Assembly: GCF_023525255.1 (NCBI RefSeq)
Contig: NZ_CP073355.1
Location: forward strand, 2,232,001-2,296,000
DNA from: Thermospira aquatica
GTDB taxonomy: Bacteria > Spirochaetota > Brevinematia > Brevinematales > Thermospiraceae
Length of the DNA: 64,000 nucleotides
Direction: 5' to 3'
The notes under the pieces are model-generated. The model was not told where the DNA came from, ran no database searches, and saw only the letters and a list, made by a program, of their open reading frames with translations. A program made the position numbers and the translations under genes. Positions 42,330 to 51,908 of this stretch are shown here, in pieces; the stretch's first letter is position 1; each line of letters begins with the position of its first letter.

Positions 42330-42432
42330 ATCGAGAGGTGTTATTGGGTATTTTTACTATCGGATATACCCTAGCAAAAAGTTTAATCAAAATAAAAAAA
42401 ATCCCAAAAAATTTTTCACCACATTCCTATTT

Positions 42433-42936
42433 TTACCGAACTTTTATAGGATAAAAAAGATTCCACCTCCCGACCAAAACCCTTTCATAACTTCCTTCCA
42501 CTAAAATACTACATTTTTCGATGGGACTACCATTTTCTCCTAATGTCGCAAACAAACCCTCTAACCAACGCTCAACAAGGAGGGGATGTCTTTGAACATC
42601 CGTCAAAAAATCCTTACTAAAATTCATCACCAGATGGACTGGTTTCTTTGGAGGAACAACCCAAACAGACTTTACTTTCGCATCCAAAAACCATATCTCT
42701 GGCGGGTACGAGAGAGGTCCTTCAAAATACTGTCTGACAAGGGCAGCGTCTCTTCCATATTGTTTAAACGCTGATACGCTAAGAACCTGTTTGTCTACAA
42801 TTTTTTGTCTTTTGGGAGAATAGTATATCATTTTTACTTTCGGTGGGGCTGTTAAAACGAGAGAGACTCCACCTGCCACAATCACTATCCCCAACATACT
42901 TACAATCCACAAAAGATGTTTACGTTGAATTTTCAT
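42433..42936 (-). CDS. Membrane-anchored GerMN-like protein
   Basis: A 167-residue protein with an N-terminal membrane anchor (about 9-29) and an extracytoplasmic domain resembling GerMN (KVKMIYYSP start, ALVRQYFEGP near 66, KSVWVV near 90, VVHLVMNFSKDF-like strand near 100). GerMN proteins are linked to cell-wall processes. It overlaps the amidase gene by four bases (ATGA), which supports a role in peptidoglycan remodelling. Assignment is moderate. Confidence 0.65.
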   Translation of the reverse strand: MKIQRKHLLWIVSMLGIVIVAGGVSLVLTAPPKVKMIYYSPKRQKIVDKQVLSVSAFKQYGRDAALVRQYFEGPLSYPPEIWFLDAKVKSVWVVPPKKPVHLVMNFSKDFLTDVQRHPLLVERWLEGLFATLGENGSPIEKCSILVEGSYERVLVGRWNLFYPIKVR

Positions 42937-44147
42937 ACGTTTCCCCTCCTTGCGTTGTATCGACGAACAAAATTATCCAGACCTTTCGCAAAAGATTTGA
43001 CCAAACGAAGTTGATATTCTTTTGATTGGAGCAATTTCACCTCTTTCGGATGGGAAAGGTATCCCACTTCCCAGAGAAGCGCCGGCAAAGGACTAAAACG
43101 AAGCACATAAAAATTGGCACTTTTCACAAAAACCTGCGAAAAACTCGCGGATAGAGAAGTTTTTACATCCCTGGCAAAAGCATAGGAAATCCTCGAAACA
43201 CCTTCTCTCATTAATACATTGAGCACACTATAAAACCCCTCGGTATGCTTCACATCATCCATGCTAAAACCCGCGTTTTCTGCGATCTCAACCGCTGAAG
43301 CCCCTGCATCACTTGCTTTATCAGACAGATAATAGATCTCTATACCTCGAACCTTAGCATTTAAAGAAATATTTCCATGAACAGAGACAAAAAGTGCTCC
43401 TTCTTTTTTTTGCCAGACATCATAGGCAAACTCTACCCTCTCAGAGAGAGAGAGGTATTTGTCCCCTCCACGGGTGAGAATCACACGATAACCTAGCGTT
43501 TCAAGCTCCTTTTTGAGTAAAAAAACCATCTCAAGCACCAGATCTTTCTCCCTAACCCCACCCTTTCCTATGCCACCAGGATCCTTTCCTCCGTGTCCTG
43601 GATCAAGGATCACTGTGCGTATAGGTCGAAAAAGATCCTGTCCCTGGATAACCACAGGAGATATATTGGTTTCTTTCTGAGTGTTTGTTTTCCGAACGAT
43701 ATTATTACTTACGGGAACTATCACATTGGTATTTGTTGCTGAAGAAGATACTCCCCTGGAAGTATTTGTCAAAGGCTTTGCATTTGTTTCACTCACTTTT
43801 GTTTGAAAAGTTGGATGGTTGGTCTGTCCATGGACATTTGTTTCCATGGCCCTGGCAAACCTACGGACAAGCTCCTCTCCTTCATCGGAGAGGACCATTC
43901 TCCCATCCTTCTCCCACATCATTCCGCGATCAAGATAATATACCTTACCATCAAAAACCACATAAGGCATGGTCATGTAAACCCGGCAGAAACGATTCGT
44001 CTGTAGCGATCGAAGCTCTGCATATCCGAGATTCCAATCATAACGAAGGGAAAGAGTGTATTCTCGTGCTAGATCCTCAAGTGAAGCCGTTGCCACCAGA
44101 AAAAAGAAAGAAAACAAACTAATGAAAAGATACATCCCTCTACGCAT
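42933..44147 (-). CDS. N-acetylmuramoyl-L-alanine amidase (AmiC-type)
   Basis: A secreted zinc amidase that cuts peptide stems from peptidoglycan. The 404 residues comprise a signal peptide (1-21), an N-terminal domain (about 25-100) with AMIN/copper-amine-oxidase-like strands, a Thr/Asn-rich linker (103-165) and an Amidase_3 domain starting at TVILDPGHGGKDPGG with zinc ligand His185, then SVHGN near 256. ATG 44147 overlaps the end of coaX by 8 bases; ATG 44135 is an alternative. Likely involved in daughter-cell separation. Confidence 0.9.
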   Translation of the reverse strand: MRRGMYLFISLFSFFFLVATASLEDLAREYTLSLRYDWNLGYAELRSLQTNRFCRVYMTMPYVVFDGKVYYLDRGMMWEKDGRMVLSDEGEELVRRFARAMETNVHGQTNHPTFQTKVSETNAKPLTNTSRGVSSSATNTNVIVPVSNNIVRKTNTQKETNISPVVIQGQDLFRPIRTVILDPGHGGKDPGGIGKGGVREKDLVLEMVFLLKKELETLGYRVILTRGGDKYLSLSERVEFAYDVWQKKEGALFVSVHGNISLNAKVRGIEIYYLSDKASDAGASAVEIAENAGFSMDDVKHTEGFYSVLNVLMREGVSRISYAFARDVKTSLSASFSQVFVKSANFYVLRFSPLPALLWEVGYLSHPKEVKLLQSKEYQLRLVKSFAKGLDNFVRRYNARRGNV

Positions 44148-44928
44148 CGTTCATCCACAGATAATAGATTCCCTTGAGCATGAGATGAGTATCTACTATA
44201 TTTACTCGATGGCTTGTCTGTTTTATAACTTTAGAGAGCCCTCCCGTGGCAATAACGAGGGGATTCTCCCAACCAAGTTCGACCGTTATACGGGAAACTA
44301 GTTCATCGATCATAGCCCCATGTCCGTGAAGAATACCACTGCGAATTCCATCGACTGTATTCTTGGTAACTATAGTCGACGGAAGAAGAAGCTCAATGTG
44401 AGGAAGTTTTGAAGCCCTCTCTGTAAGTGCCCGAAGAGACGTTAACATCCCGGGAATAATAACCCCTCCCTCATACGAAGTCCCCCCTTTGAGGATATCA
44501 ATGGTCGTTGCTGTACCAAAGTCTATGACAAGAGCATCCCTGCCAGGGTATTCTTTCGCAACTGCATAAACATTGACAAGCCTGTCTATACCTATTTCCC
44601 GGGGATAATCATAGTGAATTTCAAGAGGAACATCCAGACTCTGCAAAAAAACAGGTTCGCGTTCATAATATTTTTCAAACATGTGACGTATTTCGTAGTT
44701 TAACTCCGGCACTACACTTGCTACAACTACATCCTCTCTGGATATTTGTTTTAATCCCCAGCGAGTTCGTAAAACCTCATACTTTACCATCCAATCATCA
44801 TGGGTTAATCCCTTTTGAGTAAGAAAATGAGCACTTTCCAACGGGCGAGAAACCCCCTCCTGGAAAAGCCCCAGTGTGACATTGGTATTACCTATGTCAA
44901 TGGCAACAAGATAATCACTGCGTCTCAT
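44140..44928 (-). CDS. coaX: Type III pantothenate kinase
   Basis: First step of coenzyme A synthesis, the CoaX type that is not feedback inhibited. The 262 residues show the ATP site AIDIGNTNVTLGLF near 9-22, the pantothenate site GIDRLVN near 112, the catalytic DFGTATTIDIL near 136 and EGGVIIPGM near 152. It overlaps gpsA by 14 bases and the amidase by 8, inside the gatB operon. Confidence 0.95.
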   Translation of the reverse strand: MRRSDYLVAIDIGNTNVTLGLFQEGVSRPLESAHFLTQKGLTHDDWMVKYEVLRTRWGLKQISREDVVVASVVPELNYEIRHMFEKYYEREPVFLQSLDVPLEIHYDYPREIGIDRLVNVYAVAKEYPGRDALVIDFGTATTIDILKGGTSYEGGVIIPGMLTSLRALTERASKLPHIELLLPSTIVTKNTVDGIRSGILHGHGAMIDELVSRITVELGWENPLVIATGGLSKVIKQTSHRVNIVDTHLMLKGIYYLWMNDA

Positions 44929-45904
44929 CTTTCAGAGGCCTCAACATGAGTTGTTTCATAACCTCGAGTGGATGCTGATGCTCATAAATGACATTATACA
45001 CCGCCTGAGAGATAGGAACCTCTACCCCTTCTTCCCCTGCCATCTTTAGCACAGGACGAACAGTTTCCACCCCTTCTGCTACCATTTTCATACTGGCAAG
45101 AATCTCCTCGATAGATTTCCCCTGTGCCAGGGCTTCTCCCACTCTTCCGTTGCGACTATGACGGCTGGTACAGGTAACAATCAGATCTCCTGCCCCTGCA
45201 AGCCCTGAAAAGGTAGCTTCCTGGGCTCCCTTTTTAAGGCCAAGACGTCTCATCTCAGCAAGACCCCGCGTAATAAGAGCTGCCATCGTATTGTCTCCAA
45301 AACCAAGTCCCCGCACCATGCCAGCGGCTATGGCTACCACGTTCTTGATAGCCGCACAGAGTTCTACCCCGATAACGTCTGTATTGCGATACACACGGAA
45401 AAACTCTGTCGAAAAAGCCTCTTGAATAGCACGTGCTGCCTCTTCGTTAAGGGAAGCAGCCACAATGGCAGTAGGCACATCCCGACTCACTTCCTCAGCA
45501 TGGGTTGGGCCAGAAAGTGCTACAATATTTTCATGGCCGGGAAGTTCTTCAGCAAGAATCTCTGTCATGCGTTTTTCCGAGGGAAATTCGAGGCCTTTGG
45601 TTGCGCTCACAAGCAGCTGCCGGGGTTTTACACGAGGGGCAAAACGCTTCACCACCGACCGGAAAAATTTCGAAGGTGTAACAAAAAGAACAATATCTGC
45701 ATCATCAACCACCGCATCTTCCGTGGTGAAAACAATATCATCAGGAAGTTTTACCCCAGGAAGATAGTAGACGTTTTCTCTTTTTTCGTTAAAAAGAGCT
45801 GCTTCTCCCTGATCGTAGGACCAGATAGTTACCCTGTGATTTCGACGTATCTGGAGGGCAAGGGCTGTTCCCCATCCCCCACCACCAATAATGGCTACTT
45901 TCAT
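44915..45904 (-). CDS. gpsA: Glycerol-3-phosphate dehydrogenase [NAD(P)+]
   Basis: Makes sn-glycerol 3-phosphate for phospholipids. The 329 residues include the Rossmann GGGGWGTALALQI at 7-19, SATKGLE near 106, the catalytic Lys in CAAIKNVVAIAAGM near 186 and GLAGAGDLIVTCTS near 247. A GGGGTGA Shine-Dalgarno overlaps the gatB stop, three bases before the ATG, so it is coupled to gatB. Confidence 0.96.
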   Translation of the reverse strand: MKVAIIGGGGWGTALALQIRRNHRVTIWSYDQGEAALFNEKRENVYYLPGVKLPDDIVFTTEDAVVDDADIVLFVTPSKFFRSVVKRFAPRVKPRQLLVSATKGLEFPSEKRMTEILAEELPGHENIVALSGPTHAEEVSRDVPTAIVAASLNEEAARAIQEAFSTEFFRVYRNTDVIGVELCAAIKNVVAIAAGMVRGLGFGDNTMAALITRGLAEMRRLGLKKGAQEATFSGLAGAGDLIVTCTSRHSRNGRVGEALAQGKSIEEILASMKMVAEGVETVRPVLKMAGEEGVEVPISQAVYNVIYEHQHPLEVMKQLMLRPLKDETQ

Positions 45905-45907
45905 AGA

Positions 45908-47353
45908 TCACCCCAATTTTTTCTGGAGAATTTCATTGACAAGTTTTGGATTGGCCTGTCCTTTCGTAGCTTTCATGACTTCACCTACAAAGAAACCAAG
46001 GAGGTTTTTCTTTCCTTCCCGGTAGCGCTGAACCTCCTGAGGATTTTTGGAGAGAATATCATCAATCAGAGTTTCAAGAGCAGAAGTGTCGGTAATCTGT
46101 TTGAGTCCTTTCTTCTCCACGATGACAGATGCCGATTCGCCAGTGTCAACCATTTCAGCAAATACATCCTTTGCCATCTTTCCACTGATCACGTTTTCCT
46201 GAATTAAGTTCATCAGATCTGCAAGCTTAGCACTCGAAATTCTTTCTTTAGCAAGACGGGTAATATCCCATCCCAACTCATTCAACACGGCCATGACCTC
46301 GCTTTGGATCCAGTTGGCCACTTTTTTGGGCTCTATCCTGGTCTGTCTCACCACATCCTCAAAATAGTCAGCCATCTCTTTTTCCTCAGTAAGAACCTCA
46401 GCATCAGCCAGCGTGATGCCATAGTCTCTGACAAACCTTTCTCGTTTCTGCTGAGGAAGTTCCGGGAGTTCCTTCTGAATCTTCTCCACGAGATCGCGGC
46501 CAATCCTCAGAGGTGGAAGATCGGGTTCGGGGAAGTACCGGTAATCGTTAGCTTCCTCTTTGTCGCGCATCGGAAAGGTTTTGTTCTGTTTTGCATCGTA
46601 AAGACGGGTTTCCTGGATAATTTTCTCCCCATTTTCTAAAAGAGCAATCTGACGTTCGATTTCATATTCGATAGCCTTTTTCACCCCGTTAAAGGAATTG
46701 AGGTTTTTGATTTCCACCTTTGTCCCAAATTCTTTCTGCCCTACGGGACGAACGGAAACATTCACATCACAACGGAGACTCCCTTCCTCCATATTTACGT
46801 CAGAAACCTCAAGGTACTTCATAATACTTCTCAGTTCCTTAAGGTAAAGATACGCCTCTTCACTACTCCTCATATCTGGTTCAGACACGATTTCCAGAAG
46901 TGGAACGCCGGCTCGATTGAGATCAACCGCAGAATACGGTTCACCCTCAAGATGGATAGATTTCCCTGCATCTTCTTCCATATGAATGCGTGTCACCCCG
47001 ATGCGCTTGGTTGTCCCATCCGAGAGGACAATCTCTATCGCTCCTTTCTGACAGATGGGATAATCATACTGGGAAATCTGGTATCCCTTGGGAAGATCGG
47101 GATAGAAGTAGTTTTTTCTATCAAACTTTGAAAACTCTGCAATGTTTGCCTGAATGGCCAAACCTGCAAGAATCGCTTTATGAAGCACCTCTTCGTTCAA
47201 AACAGGCAAAACCCCTGGCTGTCCCATACACACCGGACAAACATGGGTATTGGCTGGTGCTCCAAACTCTGTAGAACATCCACAAAAAATCTTCGTCTTC
47301 GTGTTAAGCTGCACATGAACCTCAAGACCGATAACGGCTTCATAGCTTTTCAT
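45908..47353 (-). CDS. gatB: Asp-tRNA(Asn)/Glu-tRNA(Gln) amidotransferase subunit B
   Basis: GatB activates and amidates misacylated tRNA with ammonia from GatA. The 481 residues start with the conserved YEAVIGLEVHVQL; zinc Cys are visible in IFCGCS near 22 and CPVCMGQPG near 39, followed by NRAGVPLLEIVSEPD near 145 and the C-terminal YqeY-like tail domain. ATG 47353 has GGAGG before it; the frame is open 33 bases upstream. gatA and gatC are not adjacent. First gene of the gatB-gpsA-coaX-amidase-GerMN run. Confidence 0.96.
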   Translation of the reverse strand: MKSYEAVIGLEVHVQLNTKTKIFCGCSTEFGAPANTHVCPVCMGQPGVLPVLNEEVLHKAILAGLAIQANIAEFSKFDRKNYFYPDLPKGYQISQYDYPICQKGAIEIVLSDGTTKRIGVTRIHMEEDAGKSIHLEGEPYSAVDLNRAGVPLLEIVSEPDMRSSEEAYLYLKELRSIMKYLEVSDVNMEEGSLRCDVNVSVRPVGQKEFGTKVEIKNLNSFNGVKKAIEYEIERQIALLENGEKIIQETRLYDAKQNKTFPMRDKEEANDYRYFPEPDLPPLRIGRDLVEKIQKELPELPQQKRERFVRDYGITLADAEVLTEEKEMADYFEDVVRQTRIEPKKVANWIQSEVMAVLNELGWDITRLAKERISSAKLADLMNLIQENVISGKMAKDVFAEMVDTGESASVIVEKKGLKQITDTSALETLIDDILSKNPQEVQRYREGKKNLLGFFVGEVMKATKGQANPKLVNEILQKKLG

Positions 47354-47388
47354 TGTTTCCTCCGTCGATTTCAAGAAAGTAGCCATTT

Positions 47389-47417
47389 ATTATAGAATAA
47401 AATCAAAAAAACATCAA
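47389..47417 (-). promoter_or_regulatory. Promoter of the gatB operon
   Basis: Minus-strand TTGATG (47417-47412) and TATAAT (47394-47389) are 17 bp apart, about 36 bp before the gatB start. Confidence 0.6.
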
Positions 47418-47432
47418 AAAAAGAGAACTCTT

Positions 47433-48815
47433 TTACTCAAGCATGTTTCCCAGTAAGTACCCGCTGACACTTGCCTGCATCAGTCCTCGGGTCCAACCAG
47501 CTCCATCTCCTATCGCATAGAGATGAGAAACAGAGGTTTCAAAGTTTTTTACCACCAATCTCTGAGAGTAAAACTTTACCTCCACCCCATACAGGAGTGT
47601 CTCGGAACTAGCAATACCCGGAGCTACATTATCCAGAGCAAGAAGCATTTCGATAATATCGGTCATAGTACGATACGGAAGTACGAGACTCAGGTCCCCG
47701 GGCAGGGCATCCACAAGAGTTGGCCTGAGATTCCCTCGCTGCAAGCGTTCAGGGGTTGTTCTCCTCCCTCGTTTTAAGTCTCCAAACCTCTGCACAATAA
47801 TACGATTCCCCGAAAGCATATTGCCAAGCCCGGCAATATATTTCCCATACTCAACAGGTTGATTAAATGGGCGTGTAAAAGCATGGGAAACCAGGATAGC
47901 GAGATTGGTATTTTCTGTTTTGAGTTCTTCGGATTTATAGCTATGACCATTCACAACAGCGATATTCCCTTCGTAGTACTCTGTAGCTACCACGCCACCA
48001 GGATTCTGACAAAAAGTGCGTACCTTGTCATCAAACGTTGGAGTATAGTAGATAAACTTCCCTTCATACATGGTTTCATTGATCTCTTTCATGATTTCGT
48101 TGCGCACCTCTACCCTTACCCCAATATCCACTGGTCCAACCTCATAGGCAATATTATACGTGCGTACGAGACTGGAAAGCCATTCGGAGCCTTCTCTGCC
48201 TACCGCGATAACCACATCGTTTGCTGAATAGATCTCATCAGCTACAACACCCGTAACGCGACCATTTTCTACCACAATATCCCGCGCCGGACACTGAAAC
48301 CGTATCTTTACACCTTCGGACAAAAGTTTCTTTTGAAGTTTCTGATAGATTTCTGCACTTTTTTCCGTCCCGAGATGTCGTAAAGGATTTTCAACGAGCT
48401 GAATGTGGCTTTTGATAGCTCGAGCACGGATCTCTTCTATTTTTTGTGGATTATCTACACCATAGATATGACTATCGGCGCCGTTTTCCCTGTAAATTCT
48501 ATCAACATCTTCAATTGCATCCCGAACCACGGAAACATCAAAAAGATCCACGAGATCCCCCCCAATGAAAGGGGAAAGAGAAAGCTTACCATCGCTATAC
48601 GCACCTGCCCCTGCAAACCCTGTGGTAATATTGCAAGGGGAACAATGCTGACAGGGCTTCCCCTCTCTCTTTGGACAGATACGTTTCTCGAGGGGACGTC
48701 CTTTCTCAAGAATGAGAATGGAACGATTCGGCCAGCGTTCATGGTAGCGAAGTGCTGTAAAAATCCCCGCTGGCCCTGCTCCAATAACAATCAAATCATA
48801 ATGAGAAAAGCTCAT
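47433..48815 (-). CDS. FAD-dependent dehydrogenase (COG2509-like)
   Basis: A 460-residue flavoprotein. YDLIVIGAGPAGIFTAL at the N-terminus is the dinucleotide-binding fold, followed by ILEKGRPLEKR and a Cys-rich stretch CPKREGKPCQHCSPC near 48-62, then GFAGAGAYSDGKL, which together define the COG2509 type of FAD enzymes. The C-terminal YAIGDGAGWTRGLMQASVSG binds FAD. Substrate unknown. ATG 48815 overlaps the stop of the upstream gene by four bases; a longer frame to 48863 lies inside that gene and is not used. Confidence 0.85.
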   Translation of the reverse strand: MSFSHYDLIVIGAGPAGIFTALRYHERWPNRSILILEKGRPLEKRICPKREGKPCQHCSPCNITTGFAGAGAYSDGKLSLSPFIGGDLVDLFDVSVVRDAIEDVDRIYRENGADSHIYGVDNPQKIEEIRARAIKSHIQLVENPLRHLGTEKSAEIYQKLQKKLLSEGVKIRFQCPARDIVVENGRVTGVVADEIYSANDVVIAVGREGSEWLSSLVRTYNIAYEVGPVDIGVRVEVRNEIMKEINETMYEGKFIYYTPTFDDKVRTFCQNPGGVVATEYYEGNIAVVNGHSYKSEELKTENTNLAILVSHAFTRPFNQPVEYGKYIAGLGNMLSGNRIIVQRFGDLKRGRRTTPERLQRGNLRPTLVDALPGDLSLVLPYRTMTDIIEMLLALDNVAPGIASSETLLYGVEVKFYSQRLVVKNFETSVSHLYAIGDGAGWTRGLMQASVSGYLLGNMLE

Positions 48816-50221
48816 TCCTTTCTGTATTTCACCTTTGTCTTGTTTTCTGTTGCCTTTTGCCAATCAGACTCCCAGAGACTGAGAATATAGTACTGTGCCT
48901 CAGAGGTAAGGCTGTTTGTCATCTGGTTTGCCTGATAACGAACACCGTTCTTACGAAGCACAAGATACACTCCATCAAACTCAAATCGTTTCACTGAGGT
49001 AGCTGAAGACACAAGGAACTGCAAAATCTCAGGATGTTTGGTAAGAGCATAAGGAAAGACATTTCCTTCCGCATCCTCTGCGTAAATATCCACCAGCGAA
49101 AGTTTCGGGAGATGAACATACCCAAAAGGCTGGTTGGCTACCAGAGACTTCCAATCCCCCATAGGGGCAGCCATAACCTGGTCGAGCGTCTGATAGAGAA
49201 TATTCGAGTTTTTCGACCAGAGTTCATTAAAATGAAGGGCAAGATAGGACTTGAGTAACCTCTGCTGAGCCAAACTCGAGAGATTGTCAAAAGAGGTCAT
49301 ACCCTGAACACGAATCACATGGTACTGTTTGTTTTCAAAGACGGTTCTTTGAATAAGTCCAGGTTCAAATTTTTCTCCCAGAGCCTCAAAAATACGCGGA
49401 TTCTTTTCTCTGGTTACTGTGGTAGATGTTTTGATTACCGCATCCCCGGGAAGACTGGCTATAGCCTTTTCCCAGCCATTTTGAACCACATTCGAAAAAA
49501 TCTGCTGAGCAAGCATCCTATTGGAAACGATAGCCTTATTGGTCACCGTAATAATATCCACAACGAGGGTGTCCACAAAGTTGGTTATATTCTGACGAAA
49601 ATACTCTTCTAGATCAGACTTCTGGATAAAACGGGCAACAAAGTTTGTTTTCTCTGTAAACACAACATCGACATCAAAAGTAAGTGCTTTTGTATCCTGA
49701 TAGAGAAGCATTACCGAAACAGGGGAGAGGAGCACCGTGTTTTGAATTTCTCCCCAAGATCCGAGGAAAATATCCCTTGTATACCAGATATCCAAAAACT
49801 CCCTTTCCCCAAAGGTTGGTTTGGATGAACGATACATGGCCTGAGCAAGCTGGGTATAAAAGAAATCCGAAGGCTTCACACCAAGACGCTTTACATAGAG
49901 CATCTGTCCAACGGTTTTCGCATAGTTTTTAATAGATTCCTGATAGAAAAGCGATTCAATATCCTTATCAAAACTTACTCCCTGAGCCTGGAGACGATTC
50001 TTCTGATCATCATACCAGTACCCAAAACCCGTATCTACACCCTCAAGGAACCACTTTCCATTCACCTTTACCAGCTTTTGACGCATCCTGCCATGGGATT
50101 CAAAGGGATTATACGCCAAACTGATCACAAACGAAATAATAATAAGAGAGGTAAAAAGTACTAAAGCCGCATAACGGATACGTTTCACAAGTTCTTTCCT
50201 TTTCTCTGATGCTGATGCCAT
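48812..50221 (-). CDS. Membrane-anchored SurA/PpiD-like periplasmic protein
   Basis: A 469-residue protein with one membrane helix (about 19-42) and a large extracytoplasmic, helix-rich region resembling SurA/PpiD N-terminal chaperone domains (LVKVNGKWFLEGVDTGFGYW near 58). A parvulin-like part may lie near 190-310 (VDIITVTNK...VIRVQGM) but the motif residues are not convincing. A role in outer-membrane protein folding is inferred. AGGAG precedes ATG 50221; a longer frame starts at 50245. Confidence 0.6.
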   Translation of the reverse strand: MASASEKRKELVKRIRYAALVLFTSLIIISFVISLAYNPFESHGRMRQKLVKVNGKWFLEGVDTGFGYWYDDQKNRLQAQGVSFDKDIESLFYQESIKNYAKTVGQMLYVKRLGVKPSDFFYTQLAQAMYRSSKPTFGEREFLDIWYTRDIFLGSWGEIQNTVLLSPVSVMLLYQDTKALTFDVDVVFTEKTNFVARFIQKSDLEEYFRQNITNFVDTLVVDIITVTNKAIVSNRMLAQQIFSNVVQNGWEKAIASLPGDAVIKTSTTVTREKNPRIFEALGEKFEPGLIQRTVFENKQYHVIRVQGMTSFDNLSSLAQQRLLKSYLALHFNELWSKNSNILYQTLDQVMAAPMGDWKSLVANQPFGYVHLPKLSLVDIYAEDAEGNVFPYALTKHPEILQFLVSSATSVKRFEFDGVYLVLRKNGVRYQANQMTNSLTSEAQYYILSLWESDWQKATENKTKVKYRKE

Positions 50222-50314
50222 ACATTTCTCCTGTTTTCTTTTCAAGCGTTGAGATTGTTATTATAACGGAGAGAAAAAGAAAAGTCAAAGAACCGCTTGT
50301 AAAGCTTTGTTCAC

Positions 50315-50980
50315 TTAATCAAGAAGCTCAAGACCATACTCCTGCTTAAGCATTTCACGAAGCCTTCTCATAAAAACAACACCAGGATCAAACTTTTCTG
50401 TACGATAGTGGGGATAGTTCTCTCTGTAAAGCTGAAAATGAGGGAGATTTGTCTGCATATACTCATGGTGACCGATAAGATACTTGATAGAGGGATAAGC
50501 ATCAACAAGCTCCTTCACCAGCCTGGCATTCGCACGAAGCTGAGCCTCCGTAAGATACCTCTCACTCAGAGCGATATTTTCAATCCCAAAAGCCACATGA
50601 TTAAAACCGATGGTATGTCGCCCGGCCATCCAGAGAGGCAGAAACTGATATACCGTCCCGTCGCGATCCACCAAAAAATGTACGCCAATATTCACTTTCC
50701 CAAAAGAGGCAAGCTCTGGTCGACTCTTTTGAGAAAGCTCATCCGGTGCTAAGATTGCAAGGGTAGAAGCAAGATCTCGTGTTACCGTGTAGTGAATCAC
50801 GATCATCTGAGGATTGGTGAGGAGATAGGTATCGAGACTGTAGTGATCTTTCATATATTCGCGGGTAAGGCTAAGGCGTTTCTCACTCACCTCGCCGAGA
50901 ATATTGCTATAAGAGAAAGACAACCCTCCCCAAACCCCAACGATCAAACAAAAAACAACAATGCTAACCTTACGGAGCAC
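50315..50980 (-). CDS. Secreted N-acetylmuramoyl-L-alanine amidase (Amidase_2/PGRP)
   Basis: A 221-residue zinc amidase with an N-terminal signal anchor (about 5-24). The Amidase_2 fold shows zinc-ligand His in MIVIHYTVT near 60-68, HFLVDRDGTVYQF near 101, the central AGRHTIGFNHVAFGIEN near 119 and the final KFDPGVVF near 196. The start overlaps the preceding M23 peptidase gene by 11 bases. It probably recycles or remodels peptidoglycan. Confidence 0.9.
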   Translation of the reverse strand: MLRKVSIVVFCLIVGVWGGLSFSYSNILGEVSEKRLSLTREYMKDHYSLDTYLLTNPQMIVIHYTVTRDLASTLAILAPDELSQKSRPELASFGKVNIGVHFLVDRDGTVYQFLPLWMAGRHTIGFNHVAFGIENIALSERYLTEAQLRANARLVKELVDAYPSIKYLIGHHEYMQTNLPHFQLYRENYPHYRTEKFDPGVVFMRRLREMLKQEYGLELLD

Positions 50981-51851
50981 CTACATCACCCTCATCCTCT
51001 CCAATGGCATCAAGATCAACAGAATTGGTATTGGTTACCGTCACATGGGCAATCTGGGATGTAGGATGCTCTACGAGATAAAACTCTCTTGCCACGAGGT
51101 TAGAAAGAGAACCGCTACTTGCATAAAAACGCGTAGGAATACTCAACCGATCCATATATCCTGAACGAGTCACCATAAAATGGAGATGCGGTCCCCTGGT
51201 CCATCCGGTATTGCCACTATAACCTATAAGCTGTCCTGCACGGACATAATCCCCTGGTTTTACCACAACACCTTTATACTTAAGATGAACATAATGGGCA
51301 AACGTCCCATCATTATGATAAATAATCACATAGTTTGCATGCCGTCGATAGGCTTTTCGGTTTCCCCCACGCACACCGTTACTCTTTGTCATCACCACAA
51401 CCCCATCCCGAGCTGCATAGACAGGTGTTCCTATGGCCAGAGCAAAATCAATACTGTAGGCATTTTTGCCCTTGTGAGAAAATCGTGTATTGTACCCCTG
51501 TGTGACACGCACTAACTGACCCGGAGCAAGGGGAAGCCAATACTCTACATCCTTGGGTTCCACAAAAGGATCGCCAAGCTCGTAAGAAAAACGAAAGAGA
51601 GGGTTTTTGGTATTCGTCAAACTCAGTACTACCTGTTCAGAATAGGCAGGCACTACCAGGTGTACCGCCTCCTTTTCTCCATTTTGATTGGAAAACATCA
51701 ATTGAACCTGGACAGGACAGGCAAAAGCATTGGTTACCGTAAAAATCCATTCATTTCCTACACGATTGGTTATAAGCTTTACCTGTGCAAATACTCCAAG
51801 AGGTAGCCACGCTAAAAACAAAACCAGGAGTCGCAAAAAAGACATCTCCAC
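50970..51851 (-). CDS. Secreted M23-family metallopeptidase
   Basis: A LytM-type peptidoglycan endopeptidase or scaffold of 293 residues with signal peptide 1-22. The peptidase core lies at about 120-250: SIDFALAIGTPVYAARDGVVV, then HANYVIIYHNDGTFAHYVHL and GPHLHF containing the zinc ligands (the first ligand motif HxxxD is replaced by FSHKGKNAYSIDFA, with His near 129 and Asp near 137). The C-terminus is Asp/Glu-rich. Preceding gene of the amidase; together they form a murein-hydrolase pair. An AAGGAG lies before the ATG. Confidence 0.9.
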   Translation of the reverse strand: MEMSFLRLLVLFLAWLPLGVFAQVKLITNRVGNEWIFTVTNAFACPVQVQLMFSNQNGEKEAVHLVVPAYSEQVVLSLTNTKNPLFRFSYELGDPFVEPKDVEYWLPLAPGQLVRVTQGYNTRFSHKGKNAYSIDFALAIGTPVYAARDGVVVMTKSNGVRGGNRKAYRRHANYVIIYHNDGTFAHYVHLKYKGVVVKPGDYVRAGQLIGYSGNTGWTRGPHLHFMVTRSGYMDRLSIPTRFYASSGSLSNLVAREFYLVEHPTSQIAHVTVTNTNSVDLDAIGEDEGDVGAP

Positions 51852-51908
51852 ATCTCCTTAAAAAAAATTATCGGAATAGTATAAAGAAAAAATAAGAAAA
51901 AAGCAATT

